A DNA stretch of 64,000 bases from JAUNBN01 sp036645935 (GCA_036645935.1 JAVXNE010000002.1:1-64000); one strand, 5' to 3'; positions 52,476-61,850 are shown, numbered from the stretch's first letter. The notes: generated by a model from the letters alone, not told the origin. Made by a program: numbers and translations.

Positions 52476-52988
52476 TTAGATCCAGCGCTCGGATGTTTCA
52501 AGGACAACCTCACCGCTTGCGAGACTTTTCTGCACGTCGATTGTGCGCTGGTTGCGCGAGCCTTTGAACCTCAGCTCAAGGCTGCGCTGAGAGAGCATAA
52601 ACGGGCCGTCGACGAGCACGTCGAGCTGCTGAAGCAGCGCCATGCGGCCGGGATCGTTTTCCTCAACCAGCTGTTCATAGGTGAAACCCGTGTAAGATGC
52701 AAGCTCGAGACCCGCGTCCTTAATCTTGCGCCCCAGCTCGGCAAGCGGCGCGGCCTGACAGAACGGCTCTCCGCCCGAAAATGTCACTCCCGAAAGCAAC
52801 GGGTTGGCTGCTATCTTTTTAAAGAGCGCGTCGGTCGTTGTCAGCGTCCCTCCCAAAAACTCATGTGTCTCGGGGTTGTGGCAGCCCTGACAGTTGTGAG
52901 GACAGCCCTGCACGAAAATGCAGCTGCGTATCCCCGGGCCGTCAGTTATCGAATCCCCGACGAATCCGGCAACTCTCAGCTCACTCAT
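52476..52988 (-). CDS. nrdG: Anaerobic ribonucleotide reductase activating protein NrdG (radical SAM)
   Basis: Protein of 170 residues. The cluster motif is CPHNCQGC (CxxxCxxC), preceded by DGPGIRSCIFVQG, followed by TFSGGEPF. It installs the glycyl radical on NrdD using SAM. Start overlaps the nrdD stop by eight bases, so translation is coupled. Confidence 0.96.
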   Translation of the reverse strand: MSELRVAGFVGDSITDGPGIRSCIFVQGCPHNCQGCHNPETHEFLGGTLTTTDALFKKIAANPLLSGVTFSGGEPFCQAAPLAELGRKIKDAGLELASYTGFTYEQLVEENDPGRMALLQQLDVLVDGPFMLSQRSLELRFKGSRNQRTIDVQKSLASGEVVLETSERWI

Positions 52989-55338
52989 CCGCGTTCACTC
53001 TGCAGCATTCGTCCGACGAGTCGTGCTTGAGACGGTCGCGTTCCTCGGCGCGCTTTGCGTTGTTAAATCGGTCGAGTGTGCCAACGAGATATCCCGTGAT
53101 GCGGCGAATTCTCTCGAATCCAACCTCACCGTCTTCCTCGTGGCGGTGACATTTGGGACATTCGTCCCCGATGATTCCGTTATATCCACAACACGGATCG
53201 CGGTCTACGGGGTGATTTATCGAGCCGTAACCCACGCCCGATTCTTTCATACAGCGCACAATCTTCTCAAACGCCTCAAGATTTTGAGCGGTATCTCCGT
53301 CTAACTCGACATAGGAGATGTGTCCCGCATTTGTCAGCGCATGGTATGGCGCCTCAATCTTGATTTTGTCGTAAGCGGAAATCGGGTAATAGACCGGCAC
53401 ATGAAAACTGTTGGTATAATACTCACGGTCGGTAACGCCCTTTATCTCCCCGAACTTCTTTTTGTCAAGCTGCACAAAGCGACCCGAAAGCCCCTCTGCG
53501 GGAGTTGCAAGAAGAGAGAAGTTGAGCTTGGTCTCGTTGCTCTTGTTGTCGAGATAGTTGCGCATGAAGCTGATTATCTGCAATCCGAGCGCGCGAGCTT
53601 CCTCGTCCTCGCCGTGGTGCTTGCCCACGAGCGCGACGAGCGTCTCCGCAAGACCGATAAACCCGACCGACAGTGTGCCGTGTTTCAGCACCTCACCTAT
53701 CTCGTCGTTCGGTCCGAGCTTTTCGCTGTCGAGCCAAACGCCCTGCCCCATAAGGAACGGGAAGTTGTATACGTGCTTGGAGCTCTGGATTTTAAAGCGA
53801 TCGAGCAGCTGCTCACAGCAGAGATCGAGCATGCCCTCGAGCTGTTCAAAAAAGCTCTCGATGTTTCCCTCGCTCTTGATCGCGAGGCGCGGCAGATTGA
53901 TCGAGGTGAAACTCAGATTTCCTCTCCCGTAAGCGATCTGGCGCGAGGGATCGTGGACGTTGCCCATAACTCGGGTGCGGCAACCCATATAGGTAACCTC
54001 GGTTTCGGGCTGCCCCTCCTTGTAATACTGAAGGTTGAACGGCGCATCCAGGAATCCGAAATTCGGGAAGAGACGCTTTGCCGACACACGACATGCGAGC
54101 TTAAACAAATCGTAGTTGGGATCTCCAGGGTTGTAGTTTATGCCCTCTTTAACTTTAAAAATGTGTATCGGAAAGATGGCCGTCTCGCCCGCTCCGAGAC
54201 CCGCTTCTGTCGACTCCATAACACACCGTGCAACAAGCCTGCCCTCGGGTGAGGTGTCGGTTCCGTAGTTTATCGAAGAGAACGGCGTCTGTGCTCCCGC
54301 CCTCGAGTGCATCGTATTGAGGTTGTGCACGAGCGCCTCCATCGCTTGGTATGTGTCGCGCTCGGTCTCCTCCTTTGCGTAGCGCGTCGCAAGGCGCTGT
54401 GATTTGTCAATCTCCACCTTGCCGTAGCCGATCTTTTCAAGCTGCTGCGCCTCGGAGTCATAATATTCCTGCGTCGTCCCGTCCAATTTAGGAACAAGGT
54501 TGCCGTTGCACAGCTCGTCAATTATCGGACGTACCACGCCCTTGTAATCGGCCTCTCTGTCCGTTGTCAGCGAGAGCGCTTTGGCGAGATTCATGCCGTA
54601 AAGCCGGCGATAGGTCTTCGCAACGCAGGGTGCGAGACCGCGATCGAAACTCGGTATGCTCTGTCCTCCGTGCTGGTCATTCTGATTGCTTTGAATTGCG
54701 ATGCACGCGAGCGCAGCCGCACTCTTGATGTCGTTGGGCTCGCGAAGAAAACCGTGGCCGGTTGAAAATCCTCCCTTGAAAAGCTTTTCGATGTCAATCT
54801 GGCAGCACGTCGTCGTGAGGGTATAGAAATCCATGTCGTGAATGTGGATATCGCCCTCGCGGTGCGCCTCACTCTGCTTTTGCGACAGGATATATTTGCT
54901 GTAATAATCCTTTGCGCCCTCCGAGCCATATTTGAGCATCACGCCCATCGCGGTGTCGCCGTCGATATTTGCATTGTCACGCTTCATATCCGAGTCGCCC
55001 GCGTCCGAGAAAGTGAGCTCGTCGTAAATTTTCATAAGATTGGTGTTCATCTCTCTGCGGCGGGTGCGGTTTGAGCGATAGAGAATATATTTTTTTGCGA
55101 CGAAAGCATAGCCGTTATCCATCAGCACCGTCTCAACTGCGTCCTGAATCGTCTCAACGCTCGGAGATCTGTCTGAATATTTTTCGGCAAGCTCCGCCTC
55201 GACAAGCTCTGCTAATCTGCGGCACTCGGATGGGTTATCCCGCCCCGCCGCTCTCATCGCTTTCGCGATAGCTTTTGTGATTTTCTCGATGTCGTACTCG
55301 ACCTCGCGGCCGTCTCTTTTAACAATGGATTTAAACAT
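52981..55338 (-). CDS. nrdD: Anaerobic ribonucleoside-triphosphate reductase NrdD
   Basis: Protein of 785 residues from ATG 55338; the longer frame to 55437 runs into the operator region. N-terminal ATP cone (about 1-95) for allosteric control, then the reductase barrel. C-terminal zinc site CCGY....ECPKC and the glycyl-radical loop RRITGYLVGTLDRFNNAK. Reduces NTPs to dNTPs without oxygen. Transcribed from a consensus promoter with an NrdR box. Confidence 0.96.
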   Translation of the reverse strand: MFKSIVKRDGREVEYDIEKITKAIAKAMRAAGRDNPSECRRLAELVEAELAEKYSDRSPSVETIQDAVETVLMDNGYAFVAKKYILYRSNRTRRREMNTNLMKIYDELTFSDAGDSDMKRDNANIDGDTAMGVMLKYGSEGAKDYYSKYILSQKQSEAHREGDIHIHDMDFYTLTTTCCQIDIEKLFKGGFSTGHGFLREPNDIKSAAALACIAIQSNQNDQHGGQSIPSFDRGLAPCVAKTYRRLYGMNLAKALSLTTDREADYKGVVRPIIDELCNGNLVPKLDGTTQEYYDSEAQQLEKIGYGKVEIDKSQRLATRYAKEETERDTYQAMEALVHNLNTMHSRAGAQTPFSSINYGTDTSPEGRLVARCVMESTEAGLGAGETAIFPIHIFKVKEGINYNPGDPNYDLFKLACRVSAKRLFPNFGFLDAPFNLQYYKEGQPETEVTYMGCRTRVMGNVHDPSRQIAYGRGNLSFTSINLPRLAIKSEGNIESFFEQLEGMLDLCCEQLLDRFKIQSSKHVYNFPFLMGQGVWLDSEKLGPNDEIGEVLKHGTLSVGFIGLAETLVALVGKHHGEDEEARALGLQIISFMRNYLDNKSNETKLNFSLLATPAEGLSGRFVQLDKKKFGEIKGVTDREYYTNSFHVPVYYPISAYDKIKIEAPYHALTNAGHISYVELDGDTAQNLEAFEKIVRCMKESGVGYGSINHPVDRDPCCGYNGIIGDECPKCHRHEEDGEVGFERIRRITGYLVGTLDRFNNAKRAEERDRLKHDSSDECCRVNADE

Positions 55339-55435
55339 GTTAGCAACCTTTCCATGACCTGCCGCAGCAAAACCGCACCTGGCGACATTTTTTATGGTTT
55401 TACCAAATTTTAGACTATTGTACGCTGATATTTTC

Positions 55436-55451
55436 ACAAAATATAGAATGC
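55436..55451 (-). promoter_or_regulatory. Second, weaker NrdR-box-like site
   Basis: Plus-strand reading ACAAAATATAGAATGC, 12 of 16 positions fit the NrdR consensus. It lies 40 bases from the strong box, near four helical turns, as expected for paired NrdR sites. Confidence 0.45.
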
Positions 55452-55467
55452 ATTATGTGTGAATTAA

Positions 55468-55496
55468 ATTATATGGCACTATATGTTGTGTGTCAA
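55468..55496 (-). promoter_or_regulatory. Consensus promoter of nrdDG
   Basis: Minus strand: TTGACA, 17-base spacer, TATAAT, a perfect sigma-A match. The spacer is filled by an NrdR box, so bound NrdR would block RNA polymerase directly. Confidence 0.9.
55476..55491 (-). promoter_or_regulatory. NrdR box in the nrdDG promoter
   Basis: Plus-strand reading GCACTATATGTTGTGT matches the palindromic NrdR consensus acaCwAtATaTwGtgt at 14 of 16 positions. NrdR is an ATP-cone repressor of ribonucleotide reductase genes; nrdR itself is not in this window. Confidence 0.8.
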
Positions 55497-55510
55497 TAGA
55501 TATTCGTCAA

Positions 55511-55560
55511 GTTTGCAAATTTATGTGCTGTGGTTTAAAAACACAGCACATAAAGACATT
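55511..55560 (-). terminator. Terminator after the glycosyltransferase gene
   Basis: Perfect 13-bp stem TTTATGTGCTGTG with its complement around nine bases. The T-tract on the minus strand is short (AAATTTG), so strength is uncertain. It separates this operon from the nrdDG promoter. Confidence 0.65.
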
Positions 55561-55616
55561 TTCGGTGCAAAATAACGATTGCATATGTACATACAAGGCA
55601 GCACATTACATCACTT

Positions 55617-56522
55617 TCAATTGCGGCCTTGTGTGGCGTTTTCTTTCAGTATCGCCGCGATGTTTGCCATAACGTCGGGATCGACGGCCGGATCGAACTT
55701 GCGCGCAAAAAGGCATCCCGAGTTCATCATCGAATCAAGATCGCACGCACGCAACACTCGCGGACTGTTCGTCCCGTCGTCCCAGAGTGTATAGCGCAAA
55801 TTGGCAAAGGCCGCAATTCCGCTCGGCGGATTGTAGAGCTGCTTTCGGAATTCCGAATTGTATATAAGTGTCTGCAAAAACACCTCGTCGCAGCAGTTGG
55901 TGAAGCGGTAGCGCTCGCGAATGGCGCGCTCGTTTTCGACCGCGAATCGGGCGAGCGCACCCGTTATGCTGAACCAGGTAGCTCCCTTTTGAAACACACT
56001 TTGCTCGCCGAGTGTGCGGTCGACCCCTTTTCTCATCTGGAAACGAAGGCTCGCGTCCTCCATGCGGCGATAGATCGAACCCTTTCGCGGCCACTCCTGA
56101 AAAAAATGGTAGAGCGACAGACGGCACTTTGTGTTGGCGTCAATCGCCATGCCGGAAAACTCGATGAACTCCCGGCCGTCATGGCTGTCAAAAAATGCGT
56201 GCATCGCATCCTGTGTCCGCAGTGGCAGGTCTGCTCCGGAAATTAGGTGCAGATAGGCATAGTCACCCGCATTTAAAGCTGCTTGAAGCAACGCGAACAC
56301 ACACGCTATCTGACTGTATCCCCCCCAGTTGACCGATACGCGCGGGATCAAATTCAACCGAGAGAGTGAAACTGCCGCGAACAAGGATGCCTCGTCCACC
56401 TTGCCGGCTTTCTTGTCAATATGAAGAAAGATATCGTTACGGGAATCATCGATCAGTGCAAGCAGCGCCGCGAGCTGTTCAAACCCTCCGTGCGCCATAA
56501 CGAGATAGGCATGCCGTTTCAT
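55617..56522 (-). CDS. Glycosyltransferase, core-2/I-branching (GT14-like)
   Basis: Protein of 301 residues. MKRHAYLVMAHGGFEQLAAL, then IFLHIDKKAGK, VNWGGYSQI and LHLISGADLPLRTQDA are the marks of the Branch/core-2 family seen in eukaryotic N-acetylglucosaminyltransferases and in bacterial surface-polysaccharide enzymes. No signal or membrane anchor visible, so cytosolic. Starts two bases after hflX stop. Donor and acceptor unknown. Confidence 0.9.
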   Translation of the reverse strand: MKRHAYLVMAHGGFEQLAALLALIDDSRNDIFLHIDKKAGKVDEASLFAAVSLSRLNLIPRVSVNWGGYSQIACVFALLQAALNAGDYAYLHLISGADLPLRTQDAMHAFFDSHDGREFIEFSGMAIDANTKCRLSLYHFFQEWPRKGSIYRRMEDASLRFQMRKGVDRTLGEQSVFQKGATWFSITGALARFAVENERAIRERYRFTNCCDEVFLQTLIYNSEFRKQLYNPPSGIAAFANLRYTLWDDGTNSPRVLRACDLDSMMNSGCLFARKFDPAVDPDVMANIAAILKENATQGRN

Positions 56523-56524
56523 TG

Positions 56525-57793
56525 TCAGCCCTCCGCGATATACTGCTCGATCTTGGAATATGCAGCGCGTTCAATCGTAATTGTCAGCCACAGTCCGTCG
56601 TCGCGGTAATCCTCCGAAATGACGTTGCCGTGCTCTCGAATAAAGGATGCGACCCCCACTTTGTCGAACGGGAGCCTCAATTTGCAGCGTATCACCTTTT
56701 CAGATAACTGGCGGGAGAGCTCTGCGATCAGCTCGGGCAGCCCCGCCCCGGTCTTTGCAGACACAGGGATTCCGGGCAGCGCGGCCGCCGTGTCAACGAG
56801 ATCGCACTTGTTGAATATAGTGACCCTGGGTATGTCGTCGCATTTCAGATCGATTATCGTCTCGAGCGCGACCTCAAGCTGACGCTGCCAGTTTTCGCAC
56901 GACGCGTCGGCCACAAGCAGTATCAAGTCAGAAAAGGCTATCTCCTCAAGCGTTGATCGAAACGCGTCAACAAGACTGTGCGGCAGACGGCTGACAAACC
57001 CGACTGTATCAACGAGCACGACATTTTGCAGATCTCCGACCGAGAGCTTGCGCGCCGTCGGGTCAAGCGTCGCGAAGAGCTTGTCCTCGCAGAGTGCGTT
57101 CGAGCCTGTGAGAGCGTTGAGCAGCGAGGATTTCCCGACGTTGGTGTATCCCACAAGCGACACGACGGGTATCTCCGATTTTTTTCGTGAGCGGCGGGTC
57201 TGGTCACGGCGGTTTTCAAGCGCATCCAACCGCTCGCGCAGTGCTTTCATGCGGGTGCGGATATACCGCCGGTCATTTTCGAGTTTGCTCTCGCCCGGGC
57301 CGCGAGTTCCGATTCCGCCACCGAGCCGCGAGAGCTCGCTGCGAGCTCCCATGAGCCGCGGCAGCCTGTATCCGAGCTGCGCGAGCTCAACTTGCAGCTT
57401 GCCCTCAGCGGTCTTCGCCGATTTTGCAAAAATGTCAAGTATCAGCGTCGTTCGGTCAATCACATCTATCCCCACGGCATTTTCTATATTGCGAAGCTGC
57501 GAGCCTGAAAGCTCGGCATCTACCACAAGCAGCTCGGCGTTCATCCTCTCACAAAACTCCTTTGTTTCCGCAAGCTTTCCGGCACCGAAATACCCGCGCG
57601 AATCGGGGCGCTCGCGCCGCTGCACAATTTCGCCCAACACCGTCGCTCCCGCCGTCTCGCAAAGCGCGCGCAGCTCATCGAGCGACTCGTCGAGATCGTA
57701 TTTTCCCGCATCTACTACGGCGAGGACGGCGCGCTCTGGCCCACTGTCCTCCATCGTTTCGTTCTTGTCGTTATAATCAAATAATATTTTCAT
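56525..57793 (-). CDS. hflX: Ribosome-associated GTPase HflX
   Basis: Protein of 422 residues from ATG 57793; longer frames run antisense into the divergent hydrolase gene and are rejected. No Shine-Dalgarno is visible; ATG 57754 is an alternative. N-terminal HflX domain with GYFGAGKLAE, then GTP-binding G1 GYTNVGKSSLLNAL, G3 DTVGF, G4 NKCD. The glycine-rich linker GGIGTRGPGESKLE is diagnostic. HflX splits stalled 70S ribosomes under stress. Confidence 0.94.
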   Translation of the reverse strand: MKILFDYNDKNETMEDSGPERAVLAVVDAGKYDLDESLDELRALCETAGATVLGEIVQRRERPDSRGYFGAGKLAETKEFCERMNAELLVVDAELSGSQLRNIENAVGIDVIDRTTLILDIFAKSAKTAEGKLQVELAQLGYRLPRLMGARSELSRLGGGIGTRGPGESKLENDRRYIRTRMKALRERLDALENRRDQTRRSRKKSEIPVVSLVGYTNVGKSSLLNALTGSNALCEDKLFATLDPTARKLSVGDLQNVVLVDTVGFVSRLPHSLVDAFRSTLEEIAFSDLILLVADASCENWQRQLEVALETIIDLKCDDIPRVTIFNKCDLVDTAAALPGIPVSAKTGAGLPELIAELSRQLSEKVIRCKLRLPFDKVGVASFIREHGNVISEDYRDDGLWLTITIERAAYSKIEQYIAEG

Positions 57794-57826
57794 GTATATA
57801 ATAATAGCATTTTGTCCGCGTATTAT

Positions 57827-57855
57827 TCCACATTTTTTTAATCGTGTGATATACT
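57827..57855 (+). promoter_or_regulatory. Promoter of the MBL-dapF genes
   Basis: Plus strand: TCCACA, 17-base spacer, TATACT. Its predicted start near 57862 rules out a GTG at 57857 and favours GTG 57884 for the hydrolase. Confidence 0.6.
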
Positions 57856-57883
57856 TGTGAAAATTACCTGTCGGAGGTGCGCT

Positions 57884-58720
57884 GTGGGTGACACTGCTGT
57901 GACGATACTGTGCGACAATGAGGGGAGCAAGGGGCTCAAAACAGAGCACGGACTCGCACTGCTTGTGGAGCGGCCTGACGGCGCACTGCTCGCCGATTGC
58001 GGTGCAAGCGGCGCTTTTATCGACAACGCCCGCTCGCTCGGGCGCGACCTGTCTGCCGTTCGCGCCGTAACTCTGTCGCATAACCACTTTGACCACACTC
58101 GCGGATTTTTGAGTTTCACGGAGGCCTATTCTCACGAGTACACACTCTGGCTGTCGTCGCATTTTTTCAAAACAAGCGCCTGGCGCAAGGAATCTGATCG
58201 AGGCGCGCTCACACCGACCTCCGGACCTATAACCGCGGCATCGCTTTGCAAAGACAATGTGAATTTCAAGCTCGTCGGCGAGGACGTCTTCGAGCTTCCA
58301 TCTCTGAGCGGAGTTTACCTTATGTGCAACATCCCCCGCTCGATTTCGTTTGAGACCGCGGACGAGCGCGACCTGATCTGCCGCGATGGCGAGTGGCAGA
58401 CGGACGACTACCGCGACGAGCTGGCTGTGATTATTCAAACCGATGCAGGTCTGCTGCTGCTCGCGGGCTGCGCCCACGTCGGGCTGTGCAATATGACAAA
58501 ATGTGCTTCTGAACGGTTTGGAGCGCCGGTATCAGCTGTGATCGGGGGAGCGCATCTTGTCCCTTACGGCGCGGAGCGCGCCGAACTTACCGCAAACTAT
58601 CTCAAAACTGCGGGTGTGCGCTCGCTTGTCGCCTGCCACTGCACCGGAGAACTCGGCTTCGCATCGCTCGGGCGCCAAGGCTTTGAAAAGGGATTTTGTG
58701 GGCGGACAGAAACATTTTAA
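57884..58720 (+). CDS. MBL-fold metallohydrolase, beta-RFAP-synthase-like
   Basis: Protein of 278 residues from GTG 57884 (CGGAGG six bases upstream). Metal motif SHNHFDHTRG at about residue 73, a GCAHVGLCNM ligand region near 200 and GGAHL near 225, then CHCTGE near the end. This pattern fits the 7,8-dihydropterin-6-yl-methyl-aminobenzene 5'-phosphate synthase-like group, in which most bacterial members have no known substrate. Divergent from hflX; 12 bases before dapF. Confidence 0.87.
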   Translation: MGDTAVTILCDNEGSKGLKTEHGLALLVERPDGALLADCGASGAFIDNARSLGRDLSAVRAVTLSHNHFDHTRGFLSFTEAYSHEYTLWLSSHFFKTSAWRKESDRGALTPTSGPITAASLCKDNVNFKLVGEDVFELPSLSGVYLMCNIPRSISFETADERDLICRDGEWQTDDYRDELAVIIQTDAGLLLLAGCAHVGLCNMTKCASERFGAPVSAVIGGAHLVPYGAERAELTANYLKTAGVRSLVACHCTGELGFASLGRQGFEKGFCGRTETF

Positions 58721-58732
58721 CGGGAGATTAGA

Positions 58733-59593
58733 GTGAACATCAACTTTGTGAAAATGCAGGGCACTGGAAATGATTATCTTTATATCGATTGCTTCAATCA
58801 AGATATCAAGCTCTCTTTCGAACAGATAGCCCGGCTGTCCGACCGACGTTTCGGCGTTGGTGGTGACGGAGTTATCTTTGTGCGGCGCAGCGAGTGCGCC
58901 GACGGACTTATGGACATGTACAACGCCGACGGCTCATGCGGAATTATGTGCGGCAACGGCGTTCGATGTGTGGGAAAGTTTCTCTTCGATCGCGGGCGCT
59001 GCTGCCGGAGTGCTCTCATCGAAACCCGCGGCGGAATAAAATCACTTGAAATAACTGTCGGAGAAGATGATCTCGCATCGGGCGCGTCAGTTGAGATGGG
59101 TCATGCCGTCATCGACTGTCAGAAAATCCCCGTTTTGTGGGACAGCTGCAATGTCGACATACCGATATTCGCCGCCGGCCGCGAATGGAAATTCACCGCG
59201 GTATCGATGGGAAATCCACACGCTGTCATCTTTTGCGAAGAAAATATCGATGGATTTGATCTTGAAAAAATCGGGCCGGAATTCGAACGGCATCCGATGT
59301 TTCCCGAACGAATGAACACCGAATTTGTCAATCTGCTCGATGACGGCGCACTCAAAATGCGGGTGTGGGAGCGAGGCTCTGGCGAAACCCTTGCGTGCGG
59401 AACCGGCGCGTGTGCCGTTGCTGTCGCGGCGGTTCAGCGCGGACTCGTTAAAACAGGCGCAGAGACATCTGTTCGCCCTCCGGGCGGAGAGCTGAGCGTT
59501 GTCGTACGCGCGGATTTTTCCGTCCGCATGACGGGCGATGCGAACGAGGTATTCACAGGCTCGGTTGATATTCCAGAGCACGGCTGGTCATAG
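58733..59593 (+). CDS. dapF: Diaminopimelate epimerase
   Basis: Protein of 286 residues, GTG start with GGGAG six bases before. It converts LL- to meso-diaminopimelate for peptidoglycan and lysine. Catalytic cysteines are in CGNGVRCVGKF (about 75) and ACGTGACAVAVAA (about 220). MQGTGNDYLYID opens the protein. The dapL gene 355 bases downstream makes its substrate, so the two complete the DAP branch. Confidence 0.96.
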   Translation: MNINFVKMQGTGNDYLYIDCFNQDIKLSFEQIARLSDRRFGVGGDGVIFVRRSECADGLMDMYNADGSCGIMCGNGVRCVGKFLFDRGRCCRSALIETRGGIKSLEITVGEDDLASGASVEMGHAVIDCQKIPVLWDSCNVDIPIFAAGREWKFTAVSMGNPHAVIFCEENIDGFDLEKIGPEFERHPMFPERMNTEFVNLLDDGALKMRVWERGSGETLACGTGACAVAVAAVQRGLVKTGAETSVRPPGGELSVVVRADFSVRMTGDANEVFTGSVDIPEHGWS

Positions 59594-59948
59594 GCATTGC
59601 TGTGTTTTCCAAAACTCTCACCACGTGGAGACATTGTCACTTTAATTTGTGCGTCAATGTGCGTCACAGCGTTCAAGCAGAAATGGAGCACTTCGTGCTT
59701 TGCTGACAACCGCCTTTACGATTGACCGCGAACAATGTCAGCTTTCATTGGAATCGATAGGACAGCGGCGCTGTATTTCTACCGTTATAACCCGCTTCAC
59801 CACGTTCATACATGCTCCGACACGTCTCGACCCGTTAGAGCCATCTTCGCACCGTCACTGCCACTGCCGATCAGACACTCTGTGCAGCATTTCAACACTG
59901 CGGGGCGAATTTATATGCAGATGTTTTTTGGAAAGGAACTCTATTTTG
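59594..59948. other. Intergenic between dapF and dapL
   Basis: 355 bases. No gene, riboswitch or terminator recognised; an open frame extends upstream of dapL into it but lacks coding character. No lysine riboswitch features were identified. Confidence 0.4.
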
Positions 59949-61130
59949 ATGATAAATCCGAATTTTGAAAAGCTCGAAAATAACTATCTCTTCGCGGACA
60001 TTGCGCGGAGAGTACACGACTTCAAGTCCGAAAATCCCGAATCCGTTCTTATAAGCATGGGTATCGGAGACGTGACGCTGCCGCTGGCGCCAGCAGTCGT
60101 GAAAGCGCTCGAGAGCGCGTCGCGCGAACAGGGCGAGCAGGGCAGCTTTCACGGCTACGGCCCTTATGAGGGCTATGATTTTTTGCGCGAGACAATCTCC
60201 GCAAGATATGCGGGGCGCGGCATTTCCCTCTCCGCTGACGAGATATTCGTCGGCGACGGTGCTAAAAACGACCTCGGATCGGTGCTGTCGATCTTTTCCT
60301 CGGGAGCGCACGTGGTTATTCCAGATCCCGTCTACCCCGCATACCTCGATTCCAACGTGCTCGCGGGCAACGACATCACTTTCGTCAGCGGGTGTGCAGC
60401 AAACAAGTATCTTCCCGATCCCCCGGATTATGCTGCCGATCTCGCATATATCTGCTCTCCAAACAACCCGACCGGCGCTGTGTACGACCGCGAGGGACTC
60501 GGTCGCTGGGTGCACTGGGCCAACGGCTGCGGCGCGGTGCTGCTCTTTGACGCCGCCTATGAAGGATTCGTTCGCAACACATTCTACCCGCGCAGCATTT
60601 TTGAAATTGACGGTGCACGCCGCTGCGCAATCGAGTTCTGTTCGCTGTCCAAAACAGCCGGATTCACGGGAACAAGATGCGGTTGGACTGTTTTCCCTTT
60701 CGAGCTTAAGAGGGACGGCATCTCGCTGCGCGAGCTGTGGTCACGGCGTCTTGCGGTGTCCTATAACGGCTGTTCATATGTAATACAGCGGGGCGCCGCC
60801 GCCGCGCTCTGCGGTGAGGGCGAAGCCCAAAGCGCGCATAATGTCAGCTGCTATCTTGAAAACGCCAGAGTGATCGCAGCCGCGCTCTCCGATGCCGGAA
60901 TCTCATTTGTAGGTGGCGAAAACTCACCATACATCTGGTTTGAGTGCCCGCAGCATCTCGGCTCGTGGGAGACTTTTGAGCTTCTGCTCTCCCGCGCGCA
61001 CGTCGTGTGCACCCCGGGAGCGGGGTTCGGCGTGAGCGGAGAGGGACGCTGTCGATTGTCGGCGTTCGGCCGTGCGGATTCCACTTCTCTCGGCGCGGCG
61101 CGGGTGCATGACACTCTTCTTGCCCTTTAA
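59949..61130 (+). CDS. dapL: LL-diaminopimelate aminotransferase
   Basis: Protein of 393 residues from ATG 59949, matching the DapL N-terminus (INPNFEKLENNYLFADIARR). It makes LL-DAP from tetrahydrodipicolinate in one step, skipping the acylated intermediates. PLP lysine in SLSKTAGFTGTRCGW; CSPNNPTGAVYDREG is the aminotransferase class I segment. Longer in-frame starts are not supported. Confidence 0.94.
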   Translation: MINPNFEKLENNYLFADIARRVHDFKSENPESVLISMGIGDVTLPLAPAVVKALESASREQGEQGSFHGYGPYEGYDFLRETISARYAGRGISLSADEIFVGDGAKNDLGSVLSIFSSGAHVVIPDPVYPAYLDSNVLAGNDITFVSGCAANKYLPDPPDYAADLAYICSPNNPTGAVYDREGLGRWVHWANGCGAVLLFDAAYEGFVRNTFYPRSIFEIDGARRCAIEFCSLSKTAGFTGTRCGWTVFPFELKRDGISLRELWSRRLAVSYNGCSYVIQRGAAAALCGEGEAQSAHNVSCYLENARVIAAALSDAGISFVGGENSPYIWFECPQHLGSWETFELLLSRAHVVCTPGAGFGVSGEGRCRLSAFGRADSTSLGAARVHDTLLAL

Positions 61131-61259
61131 CATGAAATATGCAATCTTACTGTCGCTGAAAATTTTGCTTTGCGGTGTTTTGCGACGCCGATGAATTGCA
61201 ACGCGGCGCTCGGCAGCAAGGGTGTGTGCCGTTTTTTCGCAGCTTCGCTATAAACCCAC

Positions 61260-61298
61260 AATTATACATTCCCATCTCACAAAATAAAGTGTATAATT
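61260..61298. promoter_or_regulatory. Inverted repeat spanning a promoter
   Basis: AATTATACA (61260-61268) and TGTATAATT (61290-61298) are reverse complements and overlap the promoter of the zinc-ribbon/DUF4190 gene. Could be an operator, or partly the result of a -10-like sequence on both strands. Confidence 0.5.
61269..61297 (+). promoter_or_regulatory. Promoter of the DUF4190/DUF2752 pair
   Basis: TTCCCA, 17-base spacer, TATAAT; about 25 bases before the start codon, with GGAGG between. Confidence 0.65.
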
Positions 61299-61321
61299 AG
61301 ATGAAATCGGAGGTAATATAA

Positions 61322-61849
61322 ATGAATTGTTTAAAATGTGGCGCCCAAAACGTCGACGGAGCTCTTTTTTGCACGAAATGCGGTTCTCCTCTTGAGAGCA
61401 CACAGAGCGCAACGGTGATTGACGCGCCAACGTCTTCTGAATCTGCCAGTGCGCCACAGCCCATCTCTTCTGCATCCCCCTACGCCCAAGGAACGTCATC
61501 TGGCGGATACAGCAGCAGCACATACAGCTCTCCGGGCCCTCTCGGCGTCGAGTCCAACAAGGACTGGATGGGAATAGTGTCGCTCGTGTGCGGCATTGCC
61601 TCGCTCCCCTGCTGCTTCACCTGCTTCGGCGGACTTATAGTCGGCGCCGTCGCAATAGTGTTCGGGATTTTGGGAATCAACACTCGCAACCGCCCACTCG
61701 CCATAGCAGGTATCGTGTGCGGCAGCATTGGCGCTCTGCTAGGACTGTTCATGCTGCTCTTTTCTGTGGCTGCATCCCCATCTGTAACGCATGATTCCAA
61801 CCTCAGAGATTTTTACGGCGAAATTGTCGATGACTTCCAGAACGTCTGA
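61322..61849 (+). CDS. Zinc-ribbon membrane protein with DUF4190
   Basis: Protein of 175 residues, GGAGG eight bases before ATG. Zinc ribbon at the start (CLKC...CTKC), a Ser/Thr/Pro-rich linker (about 30-80), then two membrane segments forming DUF4190 (IVSLVCGIASL and AGIVCGSIGALLGLF) with ILGI between. Short acidic C-terminus. Function unknown. DUF2752 follows after one base, a pairing often seen in clostridia. Confidence 0.88.
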   Translation: MNCLKCGAQNVDGALFCTKCGSPLESTQSATVIDAPTSSESASAPQPISSASPYAQGTSSGGYSSSTYSSPGPLGVESNKDWMGIVSLVCGIASLPCCFTCFGGLIVGAVAIVFGILGINTRNRPLAIAGIVCGSIGALLGLFMLLFSVAASPSVTHDSNLRDFYGEIVDDFQNV

Positions 61850-61850
61850 T

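Noticed and set aside
57794..58477. N-terminal extension of HflX by 228 residues
   Set aside because: Would run antisense through the divergent MBL hydrolase gene; the known HflX N-terminus fits the ATG at 57793.
59594..59948. Lysine riboswitch between dapF and dapL
   Set aside because: No conserved L-box segments or terminator/antiterminator pair could be found.
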